This document shows positions 39,401-50,470 of a DNA stretch of 64,000 nucleotides, in pieces. A program made the position numbers and the translations under genes. Source of the stretch: Pyrocephalus nanus (Eukaryota > Chordata > Aves > Passeriformes > Tyrannidae). How positions within the stretch are numbered: the first letter of the stretch is position 1; each line of letters opens with the position of its first letter. The notes under the pieces are model-generated. The model made no database searches. It was not told where the DNA came from and worked only from the letters and a program-made list of their open reading frames with translations. The stretch covers positions 6,481,001 through 6,545,000 of the forward strand of contig CM076275.1 of NCBI GenBank assembly GCA_038380795.1. Reading direction: 5' to 3'.

Positions 39401-40339
39401 GTTTTTCTCTGAATTTTTCCCCTTCCATTTTTTCTCTCGGGTTTCCCATAGAGTTCAGACCGTAGCTTACTAAATCTCCTGAATGGGTTTGTGATATTTG
39501 TATTTATATCTTGCTCTCCCTCCCCAGAACATAAAGTGATGAAGGTGGAGTGTTGGTCATCCCTTTCCCACAGGCAGGCATCAGCAAAAGAGCATTTGGC
39601 CAGGCCATGCAGTCAGGTCATGCTGTGTAGGATCTGAAGGCAGTTTTCGACCCTCATCAGCATTCGATGTTCTGCAGCTTTGCTCCTCTCACCAGACAAC
39701 TTTTCGCCTCTTCCAGGGGTTGCTGCCATGCTCAGGAGCACCCCGCATCCACTCAGCCCCTTTTCCACACACTAGGCTATGAGGGCCATTAGTAATATCT
39801 ATCTTTCCCCCCCCCCCCAACTTCATACTCTGAGTATTATTCAGAAAACAATATAGTGTGATCACTTTCCTGTTGTTTTTGACCATGAGAATTAAAGCAG
39901 ACAGGACTGACATTTTTCTTCCTCTGACCTGTCTCCATTCAACACTGCATGTATATTTTTGAGCTGATGTGTTTATTGAAAATTGCACTTAAACAGCAAG
40001 GCAAGCTAAACTCACAGGGTTTGCTTCAGGTGTGTGTGGTGCCACCCTCAAATCAGATCAATTTGGTATCCAAGAAAAATGCTCATTTTAGAAATTGTTT
40101 TTTGACAACTTCCAAAGCTACCAGGATAAGTTTTCATTTATTACAGCCAACTTTGCCATCTACTTGACCTTAAAGCCAAGAATTTTTGTGCTGCTTCCTA
40201 AAATAAGTATCAGTTGGGTCTGGGAGAATGCCTTGAGGGTGTGCAACCCAAATTGTACCAGTCAGAAAGATGCTTTTTTAAAAATCAGCTTTACAGGCGA
40301 ATCTTCCTCTCACTGTTAACGTTTAACATATCCCCCTAA
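36421..40339. other. Non-coding unique sequence, no gene recognised
   Basis: Open frames are at most about 107 codons with no domain. Homopolymers include T14 at 37245-37258 and C12 at 39807-39818. AT-rich simple sequence lies at 38860-38900 and 38993-39017 (AAT units). No transposon or RNA gene was recognised. Confidence 0.55.
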
Positions 40340-40870
40340 GCCTGGATGCTCTTTGAAGCAAGTTACCAGCTTAATTGGGACTCTTTAATAAAATTTAATG
40401 CTATTTTTTTAATGAAGAAAGATGAAAAGTTGCCTAGAGGGGAATCTTGAGCACAAGGTATTTAAAGAAATTATTCTCTGAGAATGTCGATCTCTTATCT
40501 CATTCTTCACAAATCATTTAATGAAATAACATTAACATTTCACTTCTAGTTATATCAGCTTCTCTCCTTGCACACTTTTCTTTATTATGTTGGGTTTTTT
40601 TTCTTTTTTTCTCCCTTTTAAGGAAAAAATAAAGCACAACAAGGCTCTTACACAAGAATCTTGTGTTATTGAGCAACAATTAATATTGTCTCATTCTTTC
40701 TAATGGAGGGCATAGTTTTTTTCCAGACAATTAGGTAGATAGTTTTCTCTTGCATTTTTTAATGCTGATCTAAAGTTTAACAGGCTTGGCTTTGCCAGTT
40801 ACATAATTACTGCAAACCTGGGCATCTGCAGCCCAACTCCAGATACAAACAGTCTTATTGCTGTTCCCTG
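40340..40870. promoter_or_regulatory. AT-rich block with a 17-bp palindrome, candidate element
   Basis: A long AT-rich, largely open-frame-free block with many TTTAAT/TAAT cores. A near-continuous palindrome lies at 40650-40666 (8-bp arms ACACAAGA/TCTTGTGT around one A). A TTTTTTTTC-type tract occurs at about 40594-40610. The texture is that of a candidate enhancer region; no conservation evidence is available. Confidence 0.18.
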
Positions 40871-41172
40871 CAGGCAATAACCTATGATGGCTTTCTGCTC
40901 CAAATGAAGATATTGGGTGCTCTCCCTTAAGACTAAAGAATTATCTGGGTCCTGCTGTCAGTACCTGTTTGTCATTGAAAGACTCAGTGGCAGGGCCTGT
41001 GTTTCTGTGAATGGAAAGAGGCATTAATTTTTCCTTGTAATTTCCTTAAAAGCCCCAACTCTCCATAATAATTTGTTAGGGAATGACTGTTGTATTTTGA
41101 CCTAGAGAAGGGGAACATTTGTGGTGTCTTTTCCTTGAGGAATCACTGTCTCTTTTCCGTCTTTGCCACTTC

Positions 41173-41420
41173 ATGGAATCATAGAATAGTTTGGATGGGA
41201 AGGGATCTCAAAAATTCTCTCATTCCAATTTTGCTGCCATGGGCAGAGACACCTTCCACTAGACCAGGTTGCTCCAAGCCCTGTCCAACATGACCTTGAA
41301 CACTTCCAGGGATGGAGAAGCCACAGCTTCTCTGGGTCACCTGTGCCAGGGCCTCACCACCCTCATGGGTAAGATAAATACTTAATCTGTTGCTATTTTG
41401 GGTCCAGTTTCTTCTTCTTA
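41173..41420 (-). mobile_element. CR1 LINE, 3' end, neoavian-type, minus orientation
   Basis: CR1 is the dominant bird non-LTR retrotransposon. Read on the plus strand this is its reverse complement. The terminal octamer-type tail appears as gaatcatagaatag (from about 41175), then ggatgggaagggatct, ccatgggcagagacaccttc, ccactagaccaggttgctcc, ccttgaacacttccaggga, cttctctgggtcacctg and gcctcaccaccctcatgg. The copy is 5'-truncated to about 250 bp and is clearly less diverged than the one at 27.2 kb. No coding sequence remains. The boundary beyond 41377 is fuzzy. Confidence 0.93.
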
Positions 41421-42639
41421 AATGAAGTAATTGTCCAGTTTTTGTGACATAGGTGTTGGATGGATGCAGAGTGACAGGAAATCAAGTCTGATCAAGGCAA
41501 TAATTTCTCTATTCTGGACCTGTGTATAAATAATTGTCTTATTCTTTTGGCCAATTCATAGTGGTTATTCAACTCTCAATACACTAGATGCTTCTTCCCA
41601 TATTTCTTAGTGCTTTATCTCTGTTCGGTTTCCTCCTCTTTTCAGGAAAAAAGAGCCAATGGTACATAATTTCCATAGAACCTGACTCAGCCACATTTCT
41701 CTCTGTGACTTTTTCACCTAATTTCAAGTCTCTGTTATTTTCTGTAACACTGTAATATGATCATCATGATTCTTGTAAGCTTCAGGAGAGAGTGGATTAT
41801 ATGAGAATTTCCTGAGCAGTCTCCAGGGTTTTGTCTTACATTCAAATCATCATACACATCTATAGGAAACAGAAAGGAAAGAAATGGGTCATGGTGTTCT
41901 TTCCCCAAGCATACTAATTTAACTCCTTCAAAATCAGTGGGAATAGCTATCCTTCAGCACAGAGGAAAATTAATACACATCCTGGAATCTGACTGATGAT
42001 ACTGAGACTCCTCATCTGTCTATGGTCCCATTGATTTCAAGGTCAGGTTGAAGGGCTAGGATGAAGCTTTGCATTAATATAATGCTTGTTGACCTTTCTA
42101 AAAAGATTAGACCCATTTTTAAATTATAGGGTTTTAGACAAACACACATAATAAAATTACAGTTAAGAAAAAATTTCTATTTTTATGCCCAAGAGAAAAC
42201 CTGCCTTGCTGCACCCCAAGGAGCAAAGCAAGAGGCTCAGCAGGAAATTTCTGTCTTCATTCATACCTAAAGTCCTCCAGGATCGTGTGTGAGCTCTCTG
42301 TAACTCATGCATTCAACAGGACACTCAATAAACATCAAGTCAAGCCAGCCTGCCAAATCTTTTCTCCCCACCTGGCTGATCCCCAAAGACTCCACTCACA
42401 TCTGCCCCGGCCCTGCCTGGATTCCTGCTTCAGAAAGGGCTCTCCAGCTAAGTCATAACCCAGACAATCAACTAAGTGACAAAACATGAAACCCACTCTT
42501 TTGCTTCCTAATCAGGACTCCTAATAAGTACATTGGATTTTTTTCCTTTTATATTTATCAAGGTATGATTTAATTGTCATCAACATCCAAATGACAAAAA
42601 AAGTCCCCTAAATTCAAACTGACAGAAAATTCTGGGGGT
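41421..42639. other. Non-coding unique sequence, nothing recognised
   Basis: No coding frame above about 60 codons was found. A cccattgatttcaagg string near 42028 hints at an old repeat remnant but is too short to call. Confidence 0.5.
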
Positions 42640-42900
42640 TTTAGGTACTCTGTAGTAATGATTCATGCACTTACAGCTGGGATAATAATAGTCTAATACC
42701 TTGATCATATTGCATTTTACATAATTTTGCATAATTGTTCATAAGGGCTACAATTATTGCAACTGTGAAGTGTAAAACTACAGGAAGAGAATGAAAAAGC
42801 CAACTCAAATTAATACGTTTATCCTGATTTTCTCGTACTAATTACCACTGGGAAAACACATACTTTAACCTAGCAATGTTTGAATGCTTTTGTACTGCAG
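42640..42900. promoter_or_regulatory. AT-rich block, candidate non-coding element
   Basis: AT-rich sequence with a short imperfect tandem of cataatttt-like units at 42717-42745 and several TAATTA cores to 42845. It immediately precedes the solo LTR. Texture only; conservation untested. Confidence 0.15.
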
Positions 42901-42942
42901 TGCTGCCACAGATGAAACAGTATAAAAAATATTTTATGCTGT

Positions 42943-43480
42943 TGTCGTGGTTTAACCCCAGCTGGCAACTCAGCCCTGCTTGCTCACCCCTGCAGTGGGA
43001 TGGGGGAGAGAATCGGAACAGTGAGAGGGAGGAAACTCATGGGTTGAGATAAAGACAGTTTAATAAGCAAAGCAAAAGCCACACGCAGGAGCAAAGCAAA
43101 ACAGGGAATCCTTTCAGCATTTCCCATGAGCAGGCAGCTGTCCCCAGGAAAGCCAGGCTCCATCACACATAATGGGGACTTGGGAAGACGATGCCATCAC
43201 TCCAAAAGTCCCCTCATTCCTCCCTGCCTTTAAATGCTAAGCATGACACCACATGGCCTGGGTCACTTGGGCTCAGCTTTCCAAGCTCTGTCCCCTCCCA
43301 GCTCTTTGTGCACCCCCAGCCTCCTCATCAGTGGGGTGAGGAGCTCAAAAGGCCTTAACTCTGTGTAAGCCCCACATGGAAACAGCTAAAACATCCCTGA
43401 ATTATCAACACTGTTCCCAGTACAAATTCGAAACATAGGCCCATACCAAGAAATTTACTCCAGCCAAAACCAGCTCAACA
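42943..43480 (-). mobile_element. Solo LTR of an avian endogenous retrovirus (ERVL-like), minus strand
   Basis: A complete LTR of about 538 bp. On the plus strand it opens tgtcgtggtttaacccc and ends ccaaaaccagctcaaca, so in sense (minus) orientation it begins TG and ends CA. The sense layout agrees with an abundant neoavian LTR family: a ctggttttggctgg start, an attcagggatgttttag piece, a cacacagagttaagg-type segment, a TATA-like TTTAAA at about 43229-43235, and a TTATTAAAC segment at about 43059-43067 before the conserved 3' end. No gag, pol or env sequence flanks it, so the internal part was lost by LTR recombination. A clean target-site duplication is not visible: the flanks are gctgt and gtgct, and tgct occurs on both sides but offset. 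The class assignment to ERVL is from memory. Confidence 0.88.
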
Positions 43481-46400
43481 GTGCTTGTCATCCCAAGTGC
43501 CAAATTACCAACTACTGTTCAGTGTGCTCACAGGAGGTGTTCCAGCTTCCTAAAAATATTTGTAGCAAAGAGAGTGTGGTTATTAGTGCTTTAAAGTACA
43601 GATTGTGCTCACCTGCTTGATTTTTAAATGTGTTAATGTTTCTGCTCTCTGCCACGCTGCACAGCATTCTGGCTGTCAGTGTCACAAGGAATGTGATGGG
43701 TTTGTGTTATTTTTACCATTTTCTCATTGCTCTAATTGTTCCCCAGTGTTTCTGAGGAAAAGCAATGTTCAGCAGCAGGAAGGGAGGCAGAACTCACTCA
43801 TTTGGAACACCAAAGCGGGTCTGAGTAAGGAGAAGCTGAGACAGCCATTCACTTTGGTAGGTGTAAATTTCCATGCAAAAAAGATCATGCCTTTGACTGG
43901 GCTTCCCTGTGTGATGGTTTGCAGGCACACACACAGACTCCCACACACTGCTGCTGTGTGTCCTGGCTCCTTTTGTGCAGGTGGGAGGCACCTGGAACCA
44001 CAGCAGCGCCCAGCCCGCTATTTGCACCAGCACCAAACCTCTCTCAAAATAGCCTGGTCAAGAAATCCTGCAGAAGCATCAAACACCATAAATGCAGATA
44101 GGCTGTGTGCTGGGAGGATGACAGGAGGCTGAGAGCACGAAGAGATGGGTTGAGGGATGGGGCTAGCAGAGATCTGTCCCTGGCTACTGCCAGGAGCCAG
44201 CCCCACGCTGCCCCTTCAACACCATTGCAGTGCTTCAGCTGAGGGTGGGCTCACATTGATATGCCAACCTCCACGCTGGAGGCATTGAAATGCAGGCACA
44301 TGTTTGCCTCTAATTGTTCTGGGGAGAGTGGAGCTGGGAGCACTAACTTTTTAAATTGCCTCAGCTAGATTCCTCAGAGCTTGACCGCCAGAGCTGTCAT
44401 CGCCATTTAGAGTTGAGGAAAGCCCGGTCCTCCAGACTGAGGTGGAACTGGGTCTTGGGTACTTGAATGGGCCTATGCCCTATACAAGGAATGGATTTTG
44501 CCCAGAAAGCTGCAATACTATGAAGTGTGCTAAGGGCACACCAACTGTGCTTCAGAATGGTTTCCATTTAGAAGGAAATACAAGGCAGGAGCAAAGAGAC
44601 AGGCTTATGGTGCACAGAAAACCACTCGTGTTCTGCCTTAGTAGCTAACTGGAACAGCCTTTAGGTATGATTGGTCTCTTTTGGTTCAAAGAGACCCTCT
44701 AGATTGTTGTTGAGTGGAATAAGACACAGATTTATGTGCACCATCTAAATTGTTCCTGAGGTGTGAGGAAAACATCGCCTTCTCCGCATCATTTCCTCTG
44801 TGAGCTCACAAGCAGGATGAGATTAAATACTGTGGGCACTGACTTGCTCTCTTCGTGGAGAAAGATTTTCACACAGATCTACTTAGACCTGTTGTGACAT
44901 TCCTGTTCTCCACTGGCTCCTGCAATGATGGGGGGGGGGGGGGCATGAGGGCAGGGGTGTGTGTGGAAGTAAACTGCAACTGTGGAACAGAAAGGCCACC
45001 ATGGCAAATCAAGTCTGCACAAGGGGTTGAGTGAGGAGCTCATTTTCCCAACAATATGTCAAGTTTAAAATCCTTCAGGATAGACTAAAACAAAATTTGC
45101 TCAGTCCAGTGTCTTCAGGAACCCTAATGACCATCAAAGCAAAGGCTTCATGGTGACACTTCTCCATATCAGCTGTGTTATCTTGAAGTTAGCTGACTTC
45201 TTCTTTTCTGGTTTTCCCATCCCTCAAAGGCAAACAGTACCGCTCTGCCAGCACAGCACTTGGACTTCTCAGGACCTGCTGTTCTGGCAGATCAGAAATA
45301 GATTTCTGTGGCCCTTTTATGTCAGTCTTCAGTCTCTGGAGACTGACCTGCACAAGTTTAAATTAGCTTGTTCAGACAGTGTGTAAAAATTAAAGCAGCC
45401 AGCTCGTGTGATGGTCACTGCGTTTGGTGCTACCTCCTGCAGCACTCCATGGTCCCTCAGCCAGGTTGCATCTGCAGACTGCTCTGGACAGGGATTGTTA
45501 AGGTCTGTGGGTCTCCTTGTAGAGGGCTGGGATGGACACAAGTTCCTGGGTGAGGCTCAGAGGAGATCTGGAGTTTCCCGCAGAAAACACTGGCGGTGGG
45601 ATCTGCATTCAGCCGTCCTCTGTGTTTCTCTCTGCCAGTTATTCTTCACCTCTCCCATCCACATGATGATTGCTGACACACAGTGTTTTCCATTTCACTG
45701 ACAGTGACATTTGTCTGCACCAAAGTCCTTCATACTCTGTCAGATGGTAGTTAAGGCAGGAGTCAAACTCCGTCATCCCTGTCTAATGTGGGACACTCTT
45801 TGTGTGTCCCCTGTGCATATGCTGACTCTGAGTAGGGTCATGAAGCACAAGATACACTCCTGAGCACACTGGCACTTCTCTGTGGCAAGAAGGCTTGGCA
45901 AACAGCAATACTAGGTCAGGTCTTGGAGACAACATAACTGCATTCTCTGCATGTCACCAAAGCATTCAATTCATCCCTCTGCGGGATCAGCACTTGTTTT
46001 ATTCAGTGAGACAGTTCCTCTGAGCTATCAGAATGACAGGAAGCAACCAGAGTGAGGAAAGCATCTGGTGCCCAATTTAAAAAATGCTACACTTAATTTA
46101 ATTTATTAATTTGATCTTGTGGTCTGCAGCATTTGTTGGCTGTCCCCACGTCCCGAGATTTCATCCTGCATGTGAAAAGATCCTGCCTAGGAGTGAGGAC
46201 CCACCTTTCTCTGTTTTGTATGCTCAGCCTGCCCTGCAGGACTCTATATGGGGCAGATTAGCACAAACTGCTTGATGGGTCTGCAAATTTCCCTATTAGC
46301 AGCGTGTGTGGCTGGCAATGCTGTGTTGTACTCCTTAGTTACACGTAAAATTCTTCTGAAGCAAAAAGACAAAGGCAATATTCTTTGTCGTCATTCTCAG

Positions 46401-47459
46401 TTATTTCAAAATTGCTACCCACAGCAGAGCATCATCAGTCATTAGAGTCACATATAGGAGCATTATATTCACTATGCAGTCTCCCAGCTCCATCACCAAG
46501 GACATCACAGTCACAATGAGACATAATCAGTGTGCTGTTGCCAATTTCAAGACATTGTAATTTAGCAAAAAATTTCCTGTATTCAGAGTCCTCTGAAGCT
46601 GGAGGAGATGCTCTGAATTCCTCTGCATTCCTTTTATCAAGTTTGGTGTCAGTGGCATGGAGGGAGAAATAAGGCTTGAGGACCCTCTTTGGCATTGCCC
46701 TGTGATGCCCAGGAATTGCAGGGCACGTGTGCTGCATGATATCAGGCATGACCAATACAAGGGACAGCAGGAGAGAGCTGAGGAAAAGCCTCAACCTTGA
46801 GTGACCTTGCTATCTTTTGCATGGAAGTTTTGGGGAGAAGCTTCAAATGACACAAATGTGTCCCGTTTTTCCAGACAGCATTTAGCTGGTCTGATCTTTA
46901 GTCCTCACTGGTGATGGCTTAGTGGGCGACATCAAGAAAATCCCACCCTCCTATGCCTCACTTTTACTGTGCACAAATGTATTTACACAGAGCTTGGTGA
47001 GCTAAGGAGGCTTTTAAATGCTCTGTTAAGTGCTGGGGAGCATCTGACCACTAACTGCATGCTGGAATTTCATTTATAATGTATCTTACGGCAACATTTT
47101 GCAACTTGCAACCATTCAAAAGCTATTTTTCACTCTGAAAAAAAATCTGCTAACACTGGGGCTCAAGAAATTCTCTATCCTGTCTAAAAGAAAATAAAAA
47201 GTGTGAATTTTCACAATCTGGAAGTGGGGCTGTTCCCAGAATCTTCCCTCTCTGCTGAGGAGAGAGAAGATTGCCCTCTTCAACAAAAACATTGATTCTA
47301 CTGGTCCTCTCCCAGCCTGGCCAGATTGGGTCCTTATCATTTTTGATTACCAGTAGTTTGACTTTATTTACCCTGTGTGAAATGCTTATGAGCATTTGGC
47401 CATGCACTTAATGTATGGTACTTACTTTGGGGTCCTTTGCATGAAGGGATATAAACATA
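43481..47459. other. Non-coding unique sequence, no gene recognised
   Basis: The longest open frame (175 codons, plus, 43605-44132) opens at GTG, with its first ATG far downstream. It has no domain and is overlapped by minus frames. A G14 run lies at 44930-44943. No transposon or RNA gene was recognised. Confidence 0.55.
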
Positions 47460-47840
47460 AACGCAGACAGATTTATTGCAGTCTAATTTAATAAAAATGT
47501 CAGCAAATAAATGCACATTTGACAGGGGAATAAATATCAAATAGGAGCAAAGCAGACAGTGGAGTAGGTTGTAAGACATTAACATGAAACGTTTTGGTTT
47601 GACAGCGACTATAAAACAAAATTGTACTTTGGAGACTCGGGGAGTCATTTAGCAGAGGTGGAATCACCTTGCACCAGCCAGGCACAGGGAGATGGGTTCA
47701 GGATGAGACCACGTCGCTACAGAGGGGAATGGTTTGTGATCTGTCACTTCCATTTGTAAACTGACATTTAATGTGAGGGGAGCGCGATGCTGCCTTGATT
47801 GGTTTTCCGACACAGGCTGCGGGCTGTGGCTGCACGTTGC
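47460..47840. promoter_or_regulatory. Candidate regulatory element, AT-rich then CpG-bearing
   Basis: The first half (47460-47630) is AT-rich with AATAAA/TAATTTAAT-type cores. The second half (47631-47840) carries about eight CpGs, including gcgcg at 47782-47786 and an inverted CCAAT box (ATTGG, 47798-47802). No open frame of note and no repeat signature is present. Regulatory function is inference from texture. Confidence 0.25.
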
Positions 47841-48949
47841 TTAGCAGCAGCAGGGCAGCCTGGTCCAGGACTGGCTGCTCCTCCTGCCTGCCACTAGGAC
47901 CTGCTTGGCCCCCTTGGCTTCATGTATTTGTGCCTCCAAGGAGAGGCAAGGAAAAGATGCAATCTGTGTTTTGCTCCTAACCCGGTGTTAGCTTATGGAG
48001 TGATTTGCCCAGGGTGAAATAACAAGAAGCTGCAGTGATCCTCATAGTACCCCACATGCTCACACCACTTGAATTTTAAATGCTTCGCAGCCACTGCCCT
48101 TTCCTTGTGTCTGATTGTGCTGCCCTGAGTGCCAGCTGCCTGCCAGGACTGCCACCAACACAGCAGAGGAGGCGTCCCACCCCCCACAGCCCCACAGCCC
48201 AGTGATTTCACCAGCTCCTGAGCCTGAGTTAAGCCTTATCTGGAGGGAGCCTGGAGTGTTCCAGCTGTGGGCCCCATTTCCATGTCAGACAGACTTAAAG
48301 AGGAGAATTTGAGGGCTCCCATGGATATCAGAGAGCAGATCCATAGCTCAGCAGCTGACTGTGATGCTAATGGATTCCTCTGGTGCTCTCCATTGATTTT
48401 GTTGAAAGGAAGAGCGTTAGGATGCTTTTCCTAAGGAAAGCACATGACATTTTTTTCTATAGCAGTGAAATAACTGTTCAGGTGTCTTGCAATATTTGGT
48501 TTTATCTTTTTTTTTTGTCTTTTTTTTTTTCTTTCTTTCTTTTTGTGTGCTATTCCCTCTTTCCTTCCTCTTTTGGGCTTCAGTTTCTCATGAGGTCCCC
48601 AGGCAATTACTGGGGCTGTGGTTGCTGCAAGCATTGTTCACTTTATTGCATAAATGCACTCAAATCCCAGGAGAGATTTTGTTTTAATGGCCCAGTCAAT
48701 ACATGGTGCTTATTCCACCTCAAGCATTACATGAGATTTTTAAAACATACTTGTTCATCTTAATGCCCCTGTTAAGTTTTTGAAATGTTTAATATACTCT
48801 ATGTGTTTCTTAACGTTTCAGCACGAATCCAATATCCTACTTTCACTGTGGGCATAGAAGCATCACTTGTTATATTGGGGATCATATCTCAATGTATGTA
48901 AGCAGAAATTCAAGGTAACCAGTTTGCACAGGGGTCAAAGTCAAGTGGC
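47841..48949. other. Non-coding sequence with a pyrimidine-rich tract
   Basis: GC-richer unique sequence at 47841-48260, then a T-rich low-complexity tract at 48499-48544 (T10, T10 and TTTC units). The 126-codon plus frame at 48383-48763 is driven by that tract, which encodes a run of Phe and Ser. No gene was recognised. Confidence 0.6.
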
Positions 48950-49795
48950 TAACAGGAAGGAGCATGTGGGAACAGAGTTTGCCTCAGCACAGAACAAAGG
49001 TGGAATAAAAGCTAAAAGTCTCTCATACCACAAGTTGCAGGGAGTGGGGAGTTGTGGAGTGGAAACTTTGCTCCTGAAGTTCTGGAAGAATTGATGTGTG
49101 AAATTGCAAATCTGGTAGTATGAGTTTTTAATAAATCTATCAACTCAAGGGTGGCACTGTGTGACTGAAGAATAGCAAACACAGTGTCTGTATTTAAGAA
49201 AGGGAGAGAAATTGGGAGAGAGGTGTGTACAGGCCTTTTAGTCTGACATCAGCTCTACAGAATCAAAATCTTTGGACAAAATTTTTGTGTCCACTTTGTG
49301 ATGAGTTGTGAAAAGGATGTATATTATATTAGGAAAAGTATTGGCTGTACAGATAAGAAGCTTTTTGCATCCCTGCTTGGTATAGCCATTCGTGGAATAC
49401 CTATTCTAAAGAAAGTGAATTAAAACAGGCACACATGCAGATGGAAGTATTACAGAGATCAGGAGAATGAAGAGCCTGATTTACAAGAGAAACTTAAGGG
49501 AGCATGGCTTGTTGATGATAGCAAAATAAAGGCTTAGCAGGGTTATCACTGCTGCCTGTAAAAACTTTAGGGAGGAGAAAGGACAATAAAAAACCAGTGG
49601 AAATCAAAATAAGTTTTCCAGCCATTAGGACAGGGAGGCTGGAAAGCTTTTTGGAGGTAACAGCAATGAACAGAATCCAAACTACTTTCAAGCCACAGCT
49701 CAGTGAGTTTATGGAGAGATAATACAATGTAGTGCATAAGATAGCACAGGGACTGCACTTGGTGACCTCAGGGATGGCCTCCAGTCTGTGAAAAC
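48950..49795 (+). mobile_element. Decayed CR1/L3-like LINE with reverse-transcriptase remnant
   Basis: A non-LTR retrotransposon fossil. The reverse-transcriptase signature survives as FNKS (49127-49138), then FKKG (49193-49204) in the same frame with an in-frame TGA between them, then YRPFSLTS (49228-49251) in a different frame. At least one stop and one frameshift are therefore visible. Only about 200 bp further on, the sequence matches the 3' part of CR1-type elements (gatttacaagagaaacttaa near 49477, atcactgctgcctgtaaa near 49545, gtgagtttatggagagataa near 49703, gcacttggtgacctcaggga near 49757). The catalytic core and the rest of ORF2 must have been deleted. The 5' boundary is uncertain, and the 3' octamer tail is not preserved. 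Confidence 0.75.
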
Positions 49796-50034
49796 GTGCA
49801 GGAACTCCATTTCAAAGTCCTCATTAAACTTTCTGTGTATTTCTTTTTCCTTATCTTCTTTTAAGAAAGGATTATCCTGTAATAAACAGGGTGGTGCCAT
49901 CTGCCACAGGCTCTGGCACAGAAGGGAGGAGTTGCTGTTTTCATGTTAGTTAGCTGTATTGAGGAGGGTGGGGAAAGGATTTGGGGCTGCTTCCATCTGG
50001 CGCTGGGGCTGATTGAAGGTGAGAGCTGATCTCT
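49796..50034. other. Unique sequence between two old repeats
   Basis: No gene or repeat was recognised. The segment separates the LINE fossil from the next old repeat and may include diverged remains of either. Confidence 0.4.
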
Positions 50035-50470
50035 TGAAATTCAGTGAAAAACGATGGGTAAGGCAGATATAAGTTGTGAAGCATCTCGAAAATACAGACC
50101 AAACAGCTTAGGTTTGATGTGCCTGCTGAAGAGAGGGCAGAGGAGGGGCTGTGTTGAGCAGAAGGACATAGTCTGAAGGGAAGGTAAGAAAATTCTATTT
50201 ACAGGGTTGTTCTCAAAGGATACAAGCAGAGCAAAATGGCAGTTTTCTGTGTTAGAGAGAAGAAAATTAGAGTTGATCTGTGGTATAAGATGATGAGACA
50301 CTTAGCTGTGCAGGGAGAAGGATGACCCTGTTTCAGCAGAGGGAACTGCTGTGATGATACACTGATCTAGTGAGAGCATACAGGACAGATCAAAAATGAT
50401 GCCTAGGTTCCAAAGCTGGGAGAAATTGAAGTATTTCTGCAAGGCACTGGTTTCCTTCCACCACTGTATG
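50035..50470 (+). repeat. Probable ancient amniote interspersed repeat, family not named
   Basis: A series of short pieces in order (gatgggtaaggcagat, ggtttgatgtgcctgctgaa, gatgatgagacacttagctg, ggacagatcaaaaatgatgc followed by ctaggttcc) resembles, at the same relative positions, a repeat I recall from crocodile and turtle DNA (there with a gtcaaagatgacgcccag-like core). The match is from memory and strongly diverged. No coding capacity is visible. Confidence 0.35.

Noticed and set aside
42984..43166. 60-codon minus frame
   Set aside because: Lies wholly inside the solo LTR and is not a gene.
43605..44132. 175-codon plus-strand open frame
   Set aside because: It opens at GTG, its first ATG is far downstream, it has no domain, and minus-strand frames overlap it; chance in GC-richer DNA.
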